Below, piece after piece: positions 20,026 to 31,200 of a stretch of 64,000 bases of DNA (its first letter is position 1; each line of letters opens with the position of its first letter). The notes under the pieces were generated by a model. The model was not told the DNA's origin and did no database searches. It saw only the letters and a list, made by a program, of their open reading frames with translations. The position numbers and the translations under genes are program-made. The DNA comes from Cladochytrium replicatum (Eukaryota > Chytridiomycota > Chytridiomycetes > Cladochytriales > Cladochytriaceae). The stretch is taken from positions 62,001-126,000 of the forward strand of contig JAHLKD010000099.1 in the NCBI GenBank assembly GCA_025526935.1. The letters run 5' to 3'.

Positions 20026-20152
20026 GCCGGTATCTCAACGAGACGCAAAGAATATAATATGTTTCTCTTGATTTTTTGTCCCGAACGTTGCCGGTATCTG
20101 AACGAGACAAGAATATAATATGTGTTTCTCCCTATTTAAGTGCCGAACGTGC
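20026..20152. repeat. About 63-bp direct repeat in the DLH2 promoter region
   Basis: Two adjacent copies, 20026-20089 and 20090-20152, share GCCGGTATCT, AACGAGAC, AAGAATATAATATG, TTTCTC and CCGAACGT with small indels. The tract lies between the two hydrolase genes, ending about 60 bp before the DLH2 start codon. It could duplicate a regulatory element, or it may be a chance tandem duplication. Confidence 0.75.
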
Positions 20153-20212
20153 TGCCGAGGGGGTTATTTAATCCGCACGGGGCCAGCCACATTCTCTCCA
20201 CAGTTTTACGAA

Positions 20213-21357
20213 ATGTCCACCGGTCTCGTCGAAGCGTGCTGCAAGTATGGGTTAAACCTCTGGAGAGCTTACTCCATACTATGCTTACGAGTTCATTGTT
20301 TCATCACCTAGACTTCCCCCAGTCGTCTCCGAATACAAGCCCACCGGAGAAACCATCAAGGTCGGTGACCTTTCGGTTTACGTGACCGGTGAGAAGGGCA
20401 AGGTATTATTCAAAAGAAAAGAGGAAGTAAGTGAGATCTCCTAATCTTGTCGTTCCGATTCTGTCTCTACCGTTTCATCTGGCCAGCCGGTGATCCTGAA
20501 TGTGAGTTCTAAAATATGCATGCGATCTCGGGGGGATTCTCTGAACCAAATTACAATTCAAGGTTTACGACATCTATGGTTATCACCGCTGCACCTCCCG
20601 TGTCTGCGACTCGATTGCAAGCCATGGCTTCCGTGTCGTCCAGCCAGACTACTACCAGTATGTTTACAAGTCTTTTGCTCTTGTTTCTCCGTTGTTTCCT
20701 GCTGTACTGACGCATTGGATTTTAATCACTTAGTGGAAACCCTTGGCCTTTCGATGAGCCCCTCGACTTCCCCAAGCTTCTTGCTTTGATCGCAAAGGAA
20801 GCGAATGACGAGAGTATCTACCGTGACACAGATGCGGTCATCGCATACCTGAAGAACGAAGAAGGTGCATCGATTTCCGGAGTCATCGGAATGTGCTGGG
20901 GTGCTTCGATTGGTTTGTGAAATCTACATTTATCCGCGTTGTGTGCACTGATAAATTTTACTGCCTTACAGCCGTGAAGCTTGCGAACAGATTCCCCGAG
21001 ATCAAGGCTGTTGCCTCTCCGCACCCTAGCTTCCTGAACCCGGCCGCCGTCGCCGACCTGAAGGTGCCCCTGTACCTGATTGTGACCAAGGACGACGCTC
21101 CTCATGTTGATGTGATTGAAGTCGTCAAGCAGAAGGGCGGCGAAGCTGAAAAGCATTCGCACGTTTCGAGCTACCAGGATGTTCACCACGGCTTCATGGC
21201 TGCCCGTTGGGGTAAGTCGCAATATGGGAGGGATGATAGCCAAGTTAACACACTTTGGTCCTCTTTTTCAGAGGAGGAATCGGAAGTTAACAACAAGCGT
21301 GCTAACGACGGTGTCCACGAGTTTGTTGGTTTCTTCAAGAAGACGCTCGTTGCTTGA
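20213..21357 (+). CDS. Dienelactone hydrolase family protein, copy 2
   Basis: There are seven exons at the same positions as in copy 1: 20213-20244, 20312-20402, 20487-20501, 20563-20657, 20734-20912, 20972-21211 and 21272-21357, giving about 245 aa. The triad is intact (GVIGMCWGA Cys, TKDDAPHVD Asp, DVHHGF His). The protein is very similar to the upstream copy throughout, diverging most in the helix after IPHPSF-like positions and at the C-terminus (FVGFFKKTLVA). The 15-nt exon (PVILN) is also conserved. Unlike copy 1, intron 4 begins with a normal GTATGT. The pair arose by tandem duplication. Both copies look functional, so they may differ in expression or substrate. Confidence 0.9.
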
Positions 21358-21707
21358 AGAGTTCCAGTTAGCCAAAGTTTCTTAAAGGTCATTTCTTAAA
21401 TCTATAAGACTTACCTTGATTGTTGATAATCAGCAAATATACTCATAGCAACCATGCGGTTTTTAAAATGAGACTTAACTTTTACTTTTCGTATTCATCC
21501 GAACTATTAGACTAAGGTCAAGGAACAAGTCCCACCGTTCGTGCCTTGTCGGGAACGAAAAACTGAAAATGTCCGTGAATCATGCATGATTGATGTGGAT
21601 TCCTTTCAATAACTTAGGACGCATAAATATCCATATCCTGGCCAACCCTTGGCCAATCGCATTTCTCAAGCGGTTTAAAAAGACTAGCTAATGCGTTCAA
21701 ACTAAAA
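21358..21707. other. 3' intergenic between convergent genes
   Basis: AT-rich convergent spacer between the second hydrolase and the cytochrome b5 gene. Nothing else is seen. Confidence 0.5.
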
Positions 21708-22640
21708 TCAACTATTCTCTGGCTCTGGAACAAGATATCCCAAGAAGCATTTGTCCAGCATTACATCGATGTTTACCCACGGATGAATCGTCAAGTACAG
21801 CTCCGTGGCGTCTCTTCCCGCTCCCCTCATCAACTGGGAAACTCCGCCAGGGTGGTATCTGAGATACGGCGTGACGTTGTAAACCTTCCCCTGTACAGCC
21901 ATCCAGCAATCATCCTTTGTTCGATGCTGCGTGAGCATCGATGGTTTGAAACGCGATAGGCCATTCAATCCACCACGAAGATCCGCACCCGAAGATTTGA
22001 GCTTCGCCCAGTCTAGCGCAGAATGTCCCGGACCAAGTGGTACTTTTCTTCGAACACCTGGTGCCGTTGACCTAAACTTCGGTTGTCAGTTTGCAACATA
22101 TGCATTATGCATTTCTGTACTAAGACTCACAGTATTTGCGGCCCATTAAGCGTTGGAAAGACGTCTTGAGATGATTCAGTCGATAACCCGGGTCCATAGG
22201 GCGTCATTTTTGGTTGTCGAGCAGAGTGAGCGGAAATGGGCGAAAGTAGGGAGGATGATGATGGTCGGGATGGTGGCAGAGGCATCAAACTCTTTGTAAA
22301 AATTTGAGATGGGCGGTTGGAAAAACTTGATTCAGAGCTCCGTCCAGAAACTACTGATTGATTTGCAGAAACATAGTCGGACTTCTTTTGTGATAACTCT
22401 GATCCATGTACGTCCGTCTGAGATCCTTTGGCAGCGCCAGGGTTGAGTGGTGTGTCTGAGGCAGATAGCGATATGCCCGCCATTGCTTCAAGTTCGGTTG
22501 TATGGCACTCGTTCACTGATGCAGCATGTTTGGTGTCAGCTGCGGGTTGTTTATTTAGCGATATGACCACTTCATCCACTTCCTCGTCTTCCTCCTCTTC
22601 ATCCGCGTTGTCCTTTTCGTCATCCTCGTCATCCTAAGTG
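21708..22640 (-). CDS. Cytochrome b5-like heme-binding domain protein
   Basis: The main exons are about 22632-22136 and 22073-21708, joined by a 62-nt intron (GTGAGT to TTTAG); the phase fits (CT/G). The N-terminal ~180 residues are low complexity: an acidic run (DDEDDEKDNADEEEEDEE in frame above the first ATG at 22579), then Ser-rich sequence. After the intron, PGVRRKVPLGPGHSALDWA leads into the cytochrome b5 fold, RFKPSMLTQHRTKDDCWMA, GKVYNVTPYLRYHPGG (first heme His) and LTIHPWVN (second heme His). No reductase domain follows, so this is a stand-alone b5 module as in the N-terminal part of NCB5OR. There is no membrane tail, so it is probably a soluble electron carrier. The 5' end is uncertain because the acidic stretch implies an additional upstream exon. 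Confidence 0.78.
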
Positions 22641-22982
22641 CGGTCCAGTTGCAACGGCGAGTTTGCGATTTCCATCATTCACATATGAGTGGCGCAGGCT
22701 CGGAAGACCACCGGTTCCATGCGACAAAAAGCACGGGTCCGTTGGCACGTAAGGTTAAAAGCACCCTTGCATCTCATCCCATGTCCCCGTCCTTCCTGAT
22801 CTGGCATACACCGAATGTGGAAATAGCCAGGTGATACGCGGTGCCACCAACGCGTCCCGCCAATATTTCCTTTTCGGGAGCGGCGTACTTACCCCGCGTG
22901 TTGTAAATAAGCAAATCCGCACCCACAAAAATCCAGAGAGAACTTTGTGTCACGTCGTGGGTTCTATCATCGAAACAGCAAA

Positions 22983-24720
22983 ATGGTGCTACTCACAGCA
23001 GCACAGCAGAGCTCGCTTCAGCCGATCATCCAGTCGGCTGCATCTCTGTCCTTTTTAGGATCTGTCTTCATCATCGCCACTTACTGTTGGTGTTGATTGT
23101 TTATCAAATCCGACTATATTTTGATGAATTCTGTGCAGTGTTCGTCGAGAGCTTCCGCAAGCCTTCCAACCGGCTTGTGTTCTACATGAGCTTCGCCAAC
23201 ATGCTTGGCTCGATCTTCATGTTTCTTTCCAGGTAAGAAAATTTGTCATTTCATTCACATCATCCCTGATAGATCTCTGCAGCTGGCCCGCTCGTACTTG
23301 GCAAAATCGCGCTCTTTGCACTGCTCAAGGATGGCTCATGAATACGTTCATGTTGGCAGCTATCATGTGGTCCGGATGCCTTTCCCTCCAAGTGTTGCTT
23401 GCCACCCGCAAAGGAAGCAATGTTGATCAATTGCAACAATACGAGCGCTGGTTCCATCTGGTCTCCTGGGGTGTTCCCGTTGCGCTCTCCACTCTTTTGC
23501 TATTCATTGCTTCCGATGTCTACGGCGACGCAGTTCTCTGGTGTTGGATCACCGCCAGCTACCAGGAGTACCGATTCTGGTTCTTCTACATGTGGCTCTG
23601 GGCGATCTTCCTGTTCAACTTTGGCATCTACCTTTGGGTGGGCTATGTTCTGATGAGCACTCAAAACAAGTAAGTTCGTGTATATCGTCCTTGCGAACAG
23701 ATCTCTCATCAATCATTAAAGGATCAGGAAGATGTCTGGTGGTAACTCATCGTGGGTTCCGAGCAAGGGAATGCGAATATATCTCTTCAAGACAAGTTTC
23801 TTCATTCTCGCTTTCTTCATCAACTGGATCTGGGGAAGTGTCAACCGCTTGCAAAACATGTTCAACCCATCCGAACAGGTGTACGCCCTGTTTGTGCTTC
23901 ATGCGGTAAGTTTCAGTTTGTGCCCCTCTTCCACATGCTTACCAAACTCTCCTGTCAGATCTTCACTCCCCTCCAAGGATTCCTTAACTTTATCGCCTAC
24001 TTCCTAGTTCACTACCTTTTCCGCCAGCGAAGCGAGAAAGACTCGTCTACCAACGGATCTACCCGCAAGAGTGAAGACACCCCGTCCTCTCCTGGCTACA
24101 AGGTTAATAACGATTCAGGAAACTCTCCCGGTCCCAACCCGTCCATTGGCGAGGGCTACCAGAAGCCTTACAACAATGCCCAAGATTACTCCTACCCAAA
24201 ACCTCCATATGCATACAATCAATCGCAATCGAGCTCCCCTGCCTCCTCTGTACTTACTGCCAACAACACTCCTCCGCAACAACAATCTATCTTTGGCGTG
24301 TCGGGAATGATATCTCAAGGTTCACCTCTTGGCTCGAACGTCCTGGGAGCCTCGCCTGGTCGCCAGCAGACCAATAACTCCAACAACGGCGGTACTTACC
24401 CTCCAGCCCTTTCTGTCAACACTTCGCTCGCTTCAATGTATGCAAACGCCGCCAACCCTGGCATGAACAACAACTACTCCAGCAGCTCTGGTGGCTACTC
24501 GTCCCGCACACCTGGAAGCGGCAGTAACCAGAACGGAGATCTTGGCGCGTCGGTGCAGTGGACAAACGTTTCGGCTCAAGTCCCGCAATCTGCGCGCACG
24601 GCGCCCACGCCTGGCGGTTCAAGCGACGCTGGTGCTTCGCAGCAGCAGTGGTCAAACTACCAAGTTCCGAGCACCGTCAAGCCTTACATCTCGCACAACG
24701 TGAACAGCCAGCGACGATAG
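22983..24720 (+). CDS. cAMP receptor-like (Dicty CAR/CRL-type) G-protein-coupled receptor
   Basis: There are five exons: 22983-23085, 23139-23232, 23283-23669, 23722-23905 and 23959-24720, about 509 aa. Seven helices occupy the first ~270 residues: SLSFLGSVFIIATY; LVFYMSFANMLGSIFMFLS; TFMLAAIMWSGCLSLQVLL preceded by the extracellular-type Cys in LCTAQGW; HLVSWGVPVALSTLLLFI; WFFYMWLWAIFLFNFGIYL; TSFFILAFFINWIWG; and FTPLQGFLNFIAYFLVHYLF. The layout (RKPSNRLVFYMS, CTAQGWLMNTF, YERWFHLVSWGVP) matches cAMP-receptor-like receptors of Dictyostelium and fungi. The long Ser/Asn/Gln/Pro-rich tail (about 240 aa) is likely a cytoplasmic regulatory region. It should couple to a heterotrimeric G protein; the ligand is unknown. 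The first intron donor (GTTGGT) is weak and was chosen by phase. Confidence 0.82.
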
Positions 24721-25588
24721 ACAAGCCGCAGCAAGCTGCAATATCATTCAACCCATTTGACGACATTACTATTGAGTTTTGTTTATTCTGCTTCGACTTA
24801 CGGACTCCTCTCTTAGCTCATATCTTTTTCAAACCCGCACGGACGCCATCACGCATGTTTGTTTATGCATTTGCGCGACAGCCCGTTGCTTTGCAGTATT
24901 TTTTGTTCCTCTCAAACTCCCTGATTTTTCAAACGTTTTCTCCCTTCTCTTGTGGCACGGCATTGTATACATACACAGCATGGCTTTCAAATGTACATTC
25001 TTTGTTTTTCATTTCCTCTTTCTTTGCCAATCTGTTGTACATTCTGCTGAAAGCGGTGCGTGGTTTATTGCGGTATGTTGGTGGTGAGCATCTGTATGAG
25101 TAGAGGGATTTTTATACAGCTGGACTGTTGTTAATGTGGGCTTCCTTAGATATTGGTTTGCATTGTAACGTCTTGTTTGTTCGGTAGCAAGATTGCACAT
25201 CTTCACAACTTAAAGTGAAAAGTAGTTTTCAGGTTACGGGTCCGTTTCTTGAGAGTGTTTACTAGCCAGTACATTTGGATGAGAACAAAGTTGATTAACT
25301 TTCTTGTGAAACACTGAAGTAAAGCAGCAGCAGTTCTCCTGGCAAGCAAAAGCTGGAGCACGTTGTAAACTTTAAGGAACAACAGTCCGCCAGCACCTTA
25401 GTCGAAGTGTTGCTGGTGGCATTCGATGACTAGCGTAACTGTCTTTGGCGTTATACAAATAAGTCTTTCGACTCTATTCCAAAAGGAGAAATGTGTGCTT
25501 TCCAGAGCCGATAATCAGAGATCAAGAATCCGAGAGACTTATTTGACTTGCGATGAAGTTGGACAACAGCTCGTCGGTATGTCACCAA

Positions 25589-25620
<32 letters not shown>

Positions 25621-26233
25621 CCCCTCCTAGCAAGGCTGAAGAAACTCCGACGGTGTGTAGCGCATATGTGGTGTGATGATCTCATACCGGTCCTCATCGT
25701 CTTCGCCGGCCTTCATCGCAGCATCCCAGATTCGCACTGTGGTGAATCGGATGCAGAGGGTTTTCAAACCCGATGAGGTTGGTCTCCGCATGATAGATCT
25801 TTGCCATTCAAGTAACGCCGGCGCATCAAAGTGTACTCGGACCGATGAGAACTATTCGGTCGGACTGGACACATTTGATCCGTACACTGGAAGTTTTAAA
25901 CAGAATGCCCTTCGACGGGTCCTCCAGTACACGGTGGCCCGACGAGGCAGAAATTGGAACAGAATGGTAGCAAGAATTTGAGAGTTACTAATGCTAGCAA
26001 GATCGAAGAGGTGTGGGCGGCAGGGTTGGAGGATCCGGTTTCATGGATCTGCTGCAGCTTGAGCAACGCCGGCTCGATTGTTCTACCTACCGGAGCGTGT
26101 GAGAGTATGTGGAAAGGAAAGCAGGAAAGTGAGAACACTTTCTTTTTGGATAGTTTAATTCGCTTTGGGGCCATTCACATTCCATCGCTTGTAAGGCAAC
26201 AATACAACACTTATTATATCTGTCAGTTGCACC
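24721..26233. other. Intergenic with C30 homopolymer, no convincing gene
   Basis: Several overlapping ORFs of 60-180 codons exist, but none has a recognisable motif or a consistent splice model. The plus-strand ORF at 25673-25981 is the best candidate by length. A run of 30 C is listed separately. Confidence 0.45.
25590..25619. repeat. Homopolymer of 30 C
   Basis: An unbroken C run followed by GCCCC. It can form G-quadruplex or i-motif structures and is prone to length error in sequencing and replication. It produces artificial poly-Pro and poly-Gly ORFs on the two strands. Confidence 0.95.
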
Positions 26234-28102
26234 TCACCCTTGGTTGAGTTTCTTCCAATTCACTATAGCGCGGAACACATATTCAAGCACATGTTTTGCG
26301 TCACGCTTGTCCGAGTCCAGTTTAGCATTAACTCCAAGAATTTCACCACATTCCCGAATATAGTACTCCAAATCGTCGTCATTGCCTGCGTAAGAAACAC
26401 ATGTTTAAGTGATCCAACGATCTGATCATGAATCGTATGCATTTTACATTTGTTTGTGAGCTGGGCGAGACGAACCCTTTCAGATGCAAACTGCTCGTCC
26501 AGATCGAACAGGTCCAAAGATGGAGGTGGGAGGTCGCGAAGGACGGGGGGGAATATGGCTGGGGCTAAAGGTGGAAGGGGGGTCTCAAACTGCAAAGTTT
26601 GGGTGTTAACTGTAAATTGAAGGGGGTTTTCTGACAAACCTGAGGTTGGATAAGCGTCAGTGGTTCATGTTTTAGGCCAAGTTGCTGGGAATTAAGTTAG
26701 ACACATTTTTTGTCATTTCACTGCTCCTCACCTCGTACAGCTGAAGAGCAGCAGGGATCAAGCTGGTATCAAACTTGAAAAGGTCGAGATCAAAGAGAGT
26801 GGTGAAATCCTTCGGTAGCTCCTCACTTTCCTAAAATTCCACGTCAGAACCATGTTGCGAAGATACTGTGATTTACCTGGAGGCACGACCGCAAAGTGTC
26901 GGAAAGCTTAGCAGTATCCGGAAGGTAGTGATAGTCTGAGATCTTAAAAAATATGCTTTTTCAATAATTCGGATAACTTTTATACGTTTCACGCACGTCT
27001 GGTTCGTTCGCATCGATGTTGTTCAACACGATCTTGTCTGGTTTGCGGAGCATGAACAACCTTTCGAAGCAAATGTAGAAGTTTACTTACCACTTGTGAG
27101 AAACTCCATCAGTACATCGAACAGTTTTGCATTCTCTTCCTTATCGATATACTGATCCGAGAAAATCGATCCTGATCCCAAGACAACAAGCTTCCCCTTT
27201 CCACTCTAAGGGCTGATCAGCGCTCGTCGATCTGTGTCATTACCCACTCACAGGGCTCACATAAACCGCACCAATGGGTCGATTAAGTGGATACGACACC
27301 GTTCCGGACGACAAAATCGGTATAGCAGGCTTCTGAACATTCAACGTCGCCCCAAACGGGTACACAAACGTCAACGTCCGTCCACTGCTCCCACCCTTTC
27401 CATCTCCGTCCGCGGCGCCTCCCATTCCACCAACCCCGCCACCCATTGTCGCTACGACGCCAGGACCGATCCCGGTCACCCCTCCGCGTTGCTTTCCAGC
27501 CGCGCGGTTCAGCTCGCGATTGAGAACTCCGTTTGCGACGTACACTTCCTTTGGGTGGAAGTATTTGTAGTAAACGGTTCTCGCCACGGAGTCCGGGTTC
27601 ACGGTCATTCCGTACTCCTCGAGCAGGTAGTTGAAGTTTGTGGACATGGCCGATTCGCCTCCTTCGTTTGCTAGATATAAGATCGAACCACCGCGTTCAA
27701 GATACTGCTTTAGAGCGGAGAACTGAAATCTCTTCCGGTTAGGTATCGAATTCTTCATTATTAGTAATAAATGCATACCTCTGAAGTGAGGAAGTTTTCT
27801 CTGGGCGCACCGAATACAAGAACGCTCGCTTCATTCATTTTGGATAAGTTCATGTCCTCTTTGTACCTAGAGATAGATGGAAGCTCATCAAATACCGACA
27901 ACACAGAGATAATCACTCACAGCCCGACTTTGAAACCATTTCTCAGTCTGCGTTGCAAGGATTTGAATCCGCTCGAAGGTGTGAACGATTCACGTTTTGA
28001 TATGTTGAACAAGATAGTTCTCTGCTGCTGTTGCTGTGTCGAGGTCGGCACAATGCTTTTGAACGAGCTCATCCCTTTCGGTTGCTGCGGGGTTGATAAC
28101 AT
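26234..28102 (-). CDS. IFT52: Intraflagellar transport protein 52
   Basis: Read right to left from an ATG at 28102 (or one ten codons in), with about eight short introns. Segments match IFT52 in order: RTILFNISKRESFTPSSGFK, VLVFGAPRENF, FSALKQYLERGGSILYL, NFNYLLEEYGMTVNPDSVAR, YKYFHPKEVYVANGVLNRE, LTFVYPFGATLNVQKPA, VSYPLNRPIGAVY, VVLGSGSIFSDQYID, KDFTTLFDLDLF, LKHEPLTLIQPQFETPLPPL, LPPPSLDLFDLDEQF, RLAQLTNKC and DAKHVLEYVFRAIVNWKKLN before TGA at 26234. The largest exon (about 27725-27250) carries a Gly-rich insert not usual in the family. IFT52 is a core IFT-B scaffold, binding IFT88/46/70 for cargo transport along cilia and flagella. Its presence implies flagellated zoospores. Confidence 0.92.
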
Positions 28103-28279
28103 GGGAAACACGGGCACGTGACTACGCGTTTTGTGGAATCGGGATATATTACGAGGAGAAAGACAAAACCAGATTAGCACCCAACCCTCTAGCGAAAGAC
28201 CCCATAAACGCTTAATCCATCATCTCCTCTGGCCTGCACACAGATGTCAGTTCGGCATATAACTATGGTTCTCTGGTCC

Positions 28280-31200
28280 TTACCTATCATGCGGCTTGAC
28301 CATTCCCGGAATCCTGAGTGCAGCTTCAATCTCCTGCTGCCTCTTCATCTGCAACTGTTCCTCTCGCTCCTCAATAAAGAACTTATTGCTATTTTCATCT
28401 CCTGCAAATTCCTTCAATTGAATCAAAACTGGACCACAAAAAACATGCGCGTTGCGATCAGCATTCCGAGAAAGTACTTCACTGATTGAATTTGTACTTA
28501 CAGTCACGCAAATGGATCTTGAACGCATTCTGATCCTTGTTCAGCTGGAGCAAACCAACTACAAAGTCACGGATCTGCGACCTACACAAACAATTGGGCG
28601 TGAGACTTACATGCACAGAATACAGAACGACTTACGCTTGCAAATGTGGGAACGCAGTTTGGAGTAACTGCATAACATATTCTTGCAGGAACTCCTGGTT
28701 TGTCATGTTGGGATTTGCCACCGTTCTCGGATCGAATAGAGGAACGCTGATCACCCCAGAGTCCGCAATCTGGAACATCTGCATCAAAATCATGGTCTGC
28801 ATGCGAAAACCTTTTGGGAAAGGCTCGTTCAGGTCGACTTTCTCAAAAAGAAGGATTTAAACTCAACTCACCAGACTTGTGGAGTGTATTCGTCAACACG
28901 TAGAAGACGTCCTGCAAAATGGACAAGAAATACGTCTGGAAGAAACTGTTCGCGACAGGCGGCTCGGTCTTTGCAAACTGCACGAGCAGGTCATACAGAA
29001 TATCAAGTCCCATGTCACTGATATCTCGAACAGTGTGTTTGAAGCCCCAGACAACGCTGTCGAGATAAAGCTTAAACTGGGGTGGTTGCAGCAGTAGAAG
29101 CGCTAAGCAGTTGACAAGTCAGCTTCGATCCGTGCCCAATGCTTCATTCACTCACATGGGAAGCAGTACTTCTGAATGGCATGCAACAAGCGATAGAAGG
29201 CGGGCCTGATTTCCGGGAATTCTGTAAAGTCCTTGGTAATCATATCCAGAGTGCATTCAAAGACTCCCTCGAGGATGATCGGTACTTTGTCTAGCACCAA
29301 ATCCTGTTGCGTGTCCAAATCCCAGGCCGATTTGAGAACAACGCCGGCCAGTCAGAGAGCATGCATTCATGAGGTATGTGTAACGCACCATCAATCGTGT
29401 AACAATAGCTGCCATTGCATTGAGCACTTCCGCATCGCGCGCAAGCGGAATATTTCTCTTGTAATCCGACAGCACGGTTTCCAACAGTGGGGGAACCAGT
29501 GTTCCTGCTACGGTTGGGAGCTCATCAGCAGAGTTGACGTAGGTCTCAACCAATCGCAAAGTCTCCTTCTTAATCGTCCGGTAACCACGAGATGTATCAT
29601 AGTTGACCGCGATCGGACCTGTTTTTGATGAATTCGTGAGCATTGCCACAGGACACATGAAAACGATTTGCACTCACCGTTTGATGCGATGGTCGCAGAG
29701 AACAGCTCACTGCAAGCTTTGTAGAGCGCTAGCATGTCGTTGTAAATCATCCGCATCTGGACGAAGAACGCTGGACCGACAGATGCACATGCAGCAACGT
29801 TTGTCTTCAACACCGCACTGAGCAAAGAAATGGTCGCGGAGCTGCGTAGTTCATCGGGATTTTGTGCAGCTCTACCAAGAGTGGACTCCCACTACATTCC
29901 AAACTGATTATTTCGCGTTTATCCAAGCGCCTTCACCAACACATACCGCTTGATTTGGCAACTCCATCAACTTCTGAACCAGTCGCTCCTGCGCAGACTT
30001 ATTTGGTTGTGCGGATACCATGTGTCCTATCGCCTCGTAGAATGTGTGAACCTGATAACAGAGAAATTTTGAACGTTGAAAAAAAGCTTGGCCAAACGTA
30101 ATTACTCACCTGTTGCGGGGACAAGTCTGCTGTATGTTGTGGAACGGCCATCAGAATCTCCTCAATGTAAGGCATAAGCTCTCCAGCCTGCGTCATCACA
30201 AAATGACGTTTGCACTTTTGCGCAATCTTGATGAACGTGTCGCAAGCCATGTCCTGCACACCTGTAAGATCACAAAATACGTTATGCAAAGAGTTCCATA
30301 TGTGGACCGAAGGAGTACCTTCATGCTTCTCGTGCATGAATTCGAACAGCTTATTCACAACCGTCTTCAAAAACTTCCAATGTGCCTTAAGGAATCGCGG
30401 ATACTGGCCCACAATGTACATGATATTTGACGCAACAACGGCCTTGTTGTCCTTCCCTCGCTTTTGCTCAACCAAGCCAAGCAAGTCTTTGATCACTGCT
30501 ACGAGGAACTTCTTTTCTGTTTCGTCGTTCATAGCACCAGAGATGGAGCCAATAGCCCAGCAAAGCTTGTTGAGATTGTCCCAGCTCCACTCGGTCCCGT
30601 CAATCTACAGAAGCTTACATCAGCTCACAAATATCGTCACGCTTCATGACTGACCCACCTGCCGTGCAAGCTTCTCATTCATGATCGTTTCGGTGTCGTC
30701 CACATCCAAATGTGTGAGGTACACAAGAACTTCCCTCATGCTCTTGTACAAGGTGATCGTATCGGTCTCCTTTGTCCGTTCCCTGACGATTTCTCCTTCG
30801 TCATTTTTAATGATGAGAACCTGGCATTGCCCAGTCAGCGGATTTCCAAATCCAATTGCACTGAACAAACCTCCTCGGGCTTCACCATCCGCTCAATCAT
30901 AACAAACCGCAACTTTGTCAGAATCTGTGGATAGAGCGTTTTGCTTCGGACCTGGACACCGCTCATGAATGCTGCGTTGGCTATTGCAGTTGTTGGCGTC
31001 ACACCTGGCATGATCGCCTGTGAAGCAAGCCCACCCGTCATTTTCATCGCAAATGGATCCAATTGGGCAGGTAGTCGCTGTATTTCGTCATACAGCTCCG
31101 CAACTAACTTAGTCCAATACTCCAATGCAACCTTAAACACCTCACGCTCTTGGACAAGCGAAGTTTTAAGGAGGTATTCGTGTGCGAGAAGAAGCATATC

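Noticed and set aside
24558-25103. 181-codon plus-strand ORF overlapping the GPCR tail
   Set aside because: Its first part is an out-of-frame overlap with the GPCR C-terminus and the rest is hydrophobic AT-rich 3' sequence; no independent start or motif.
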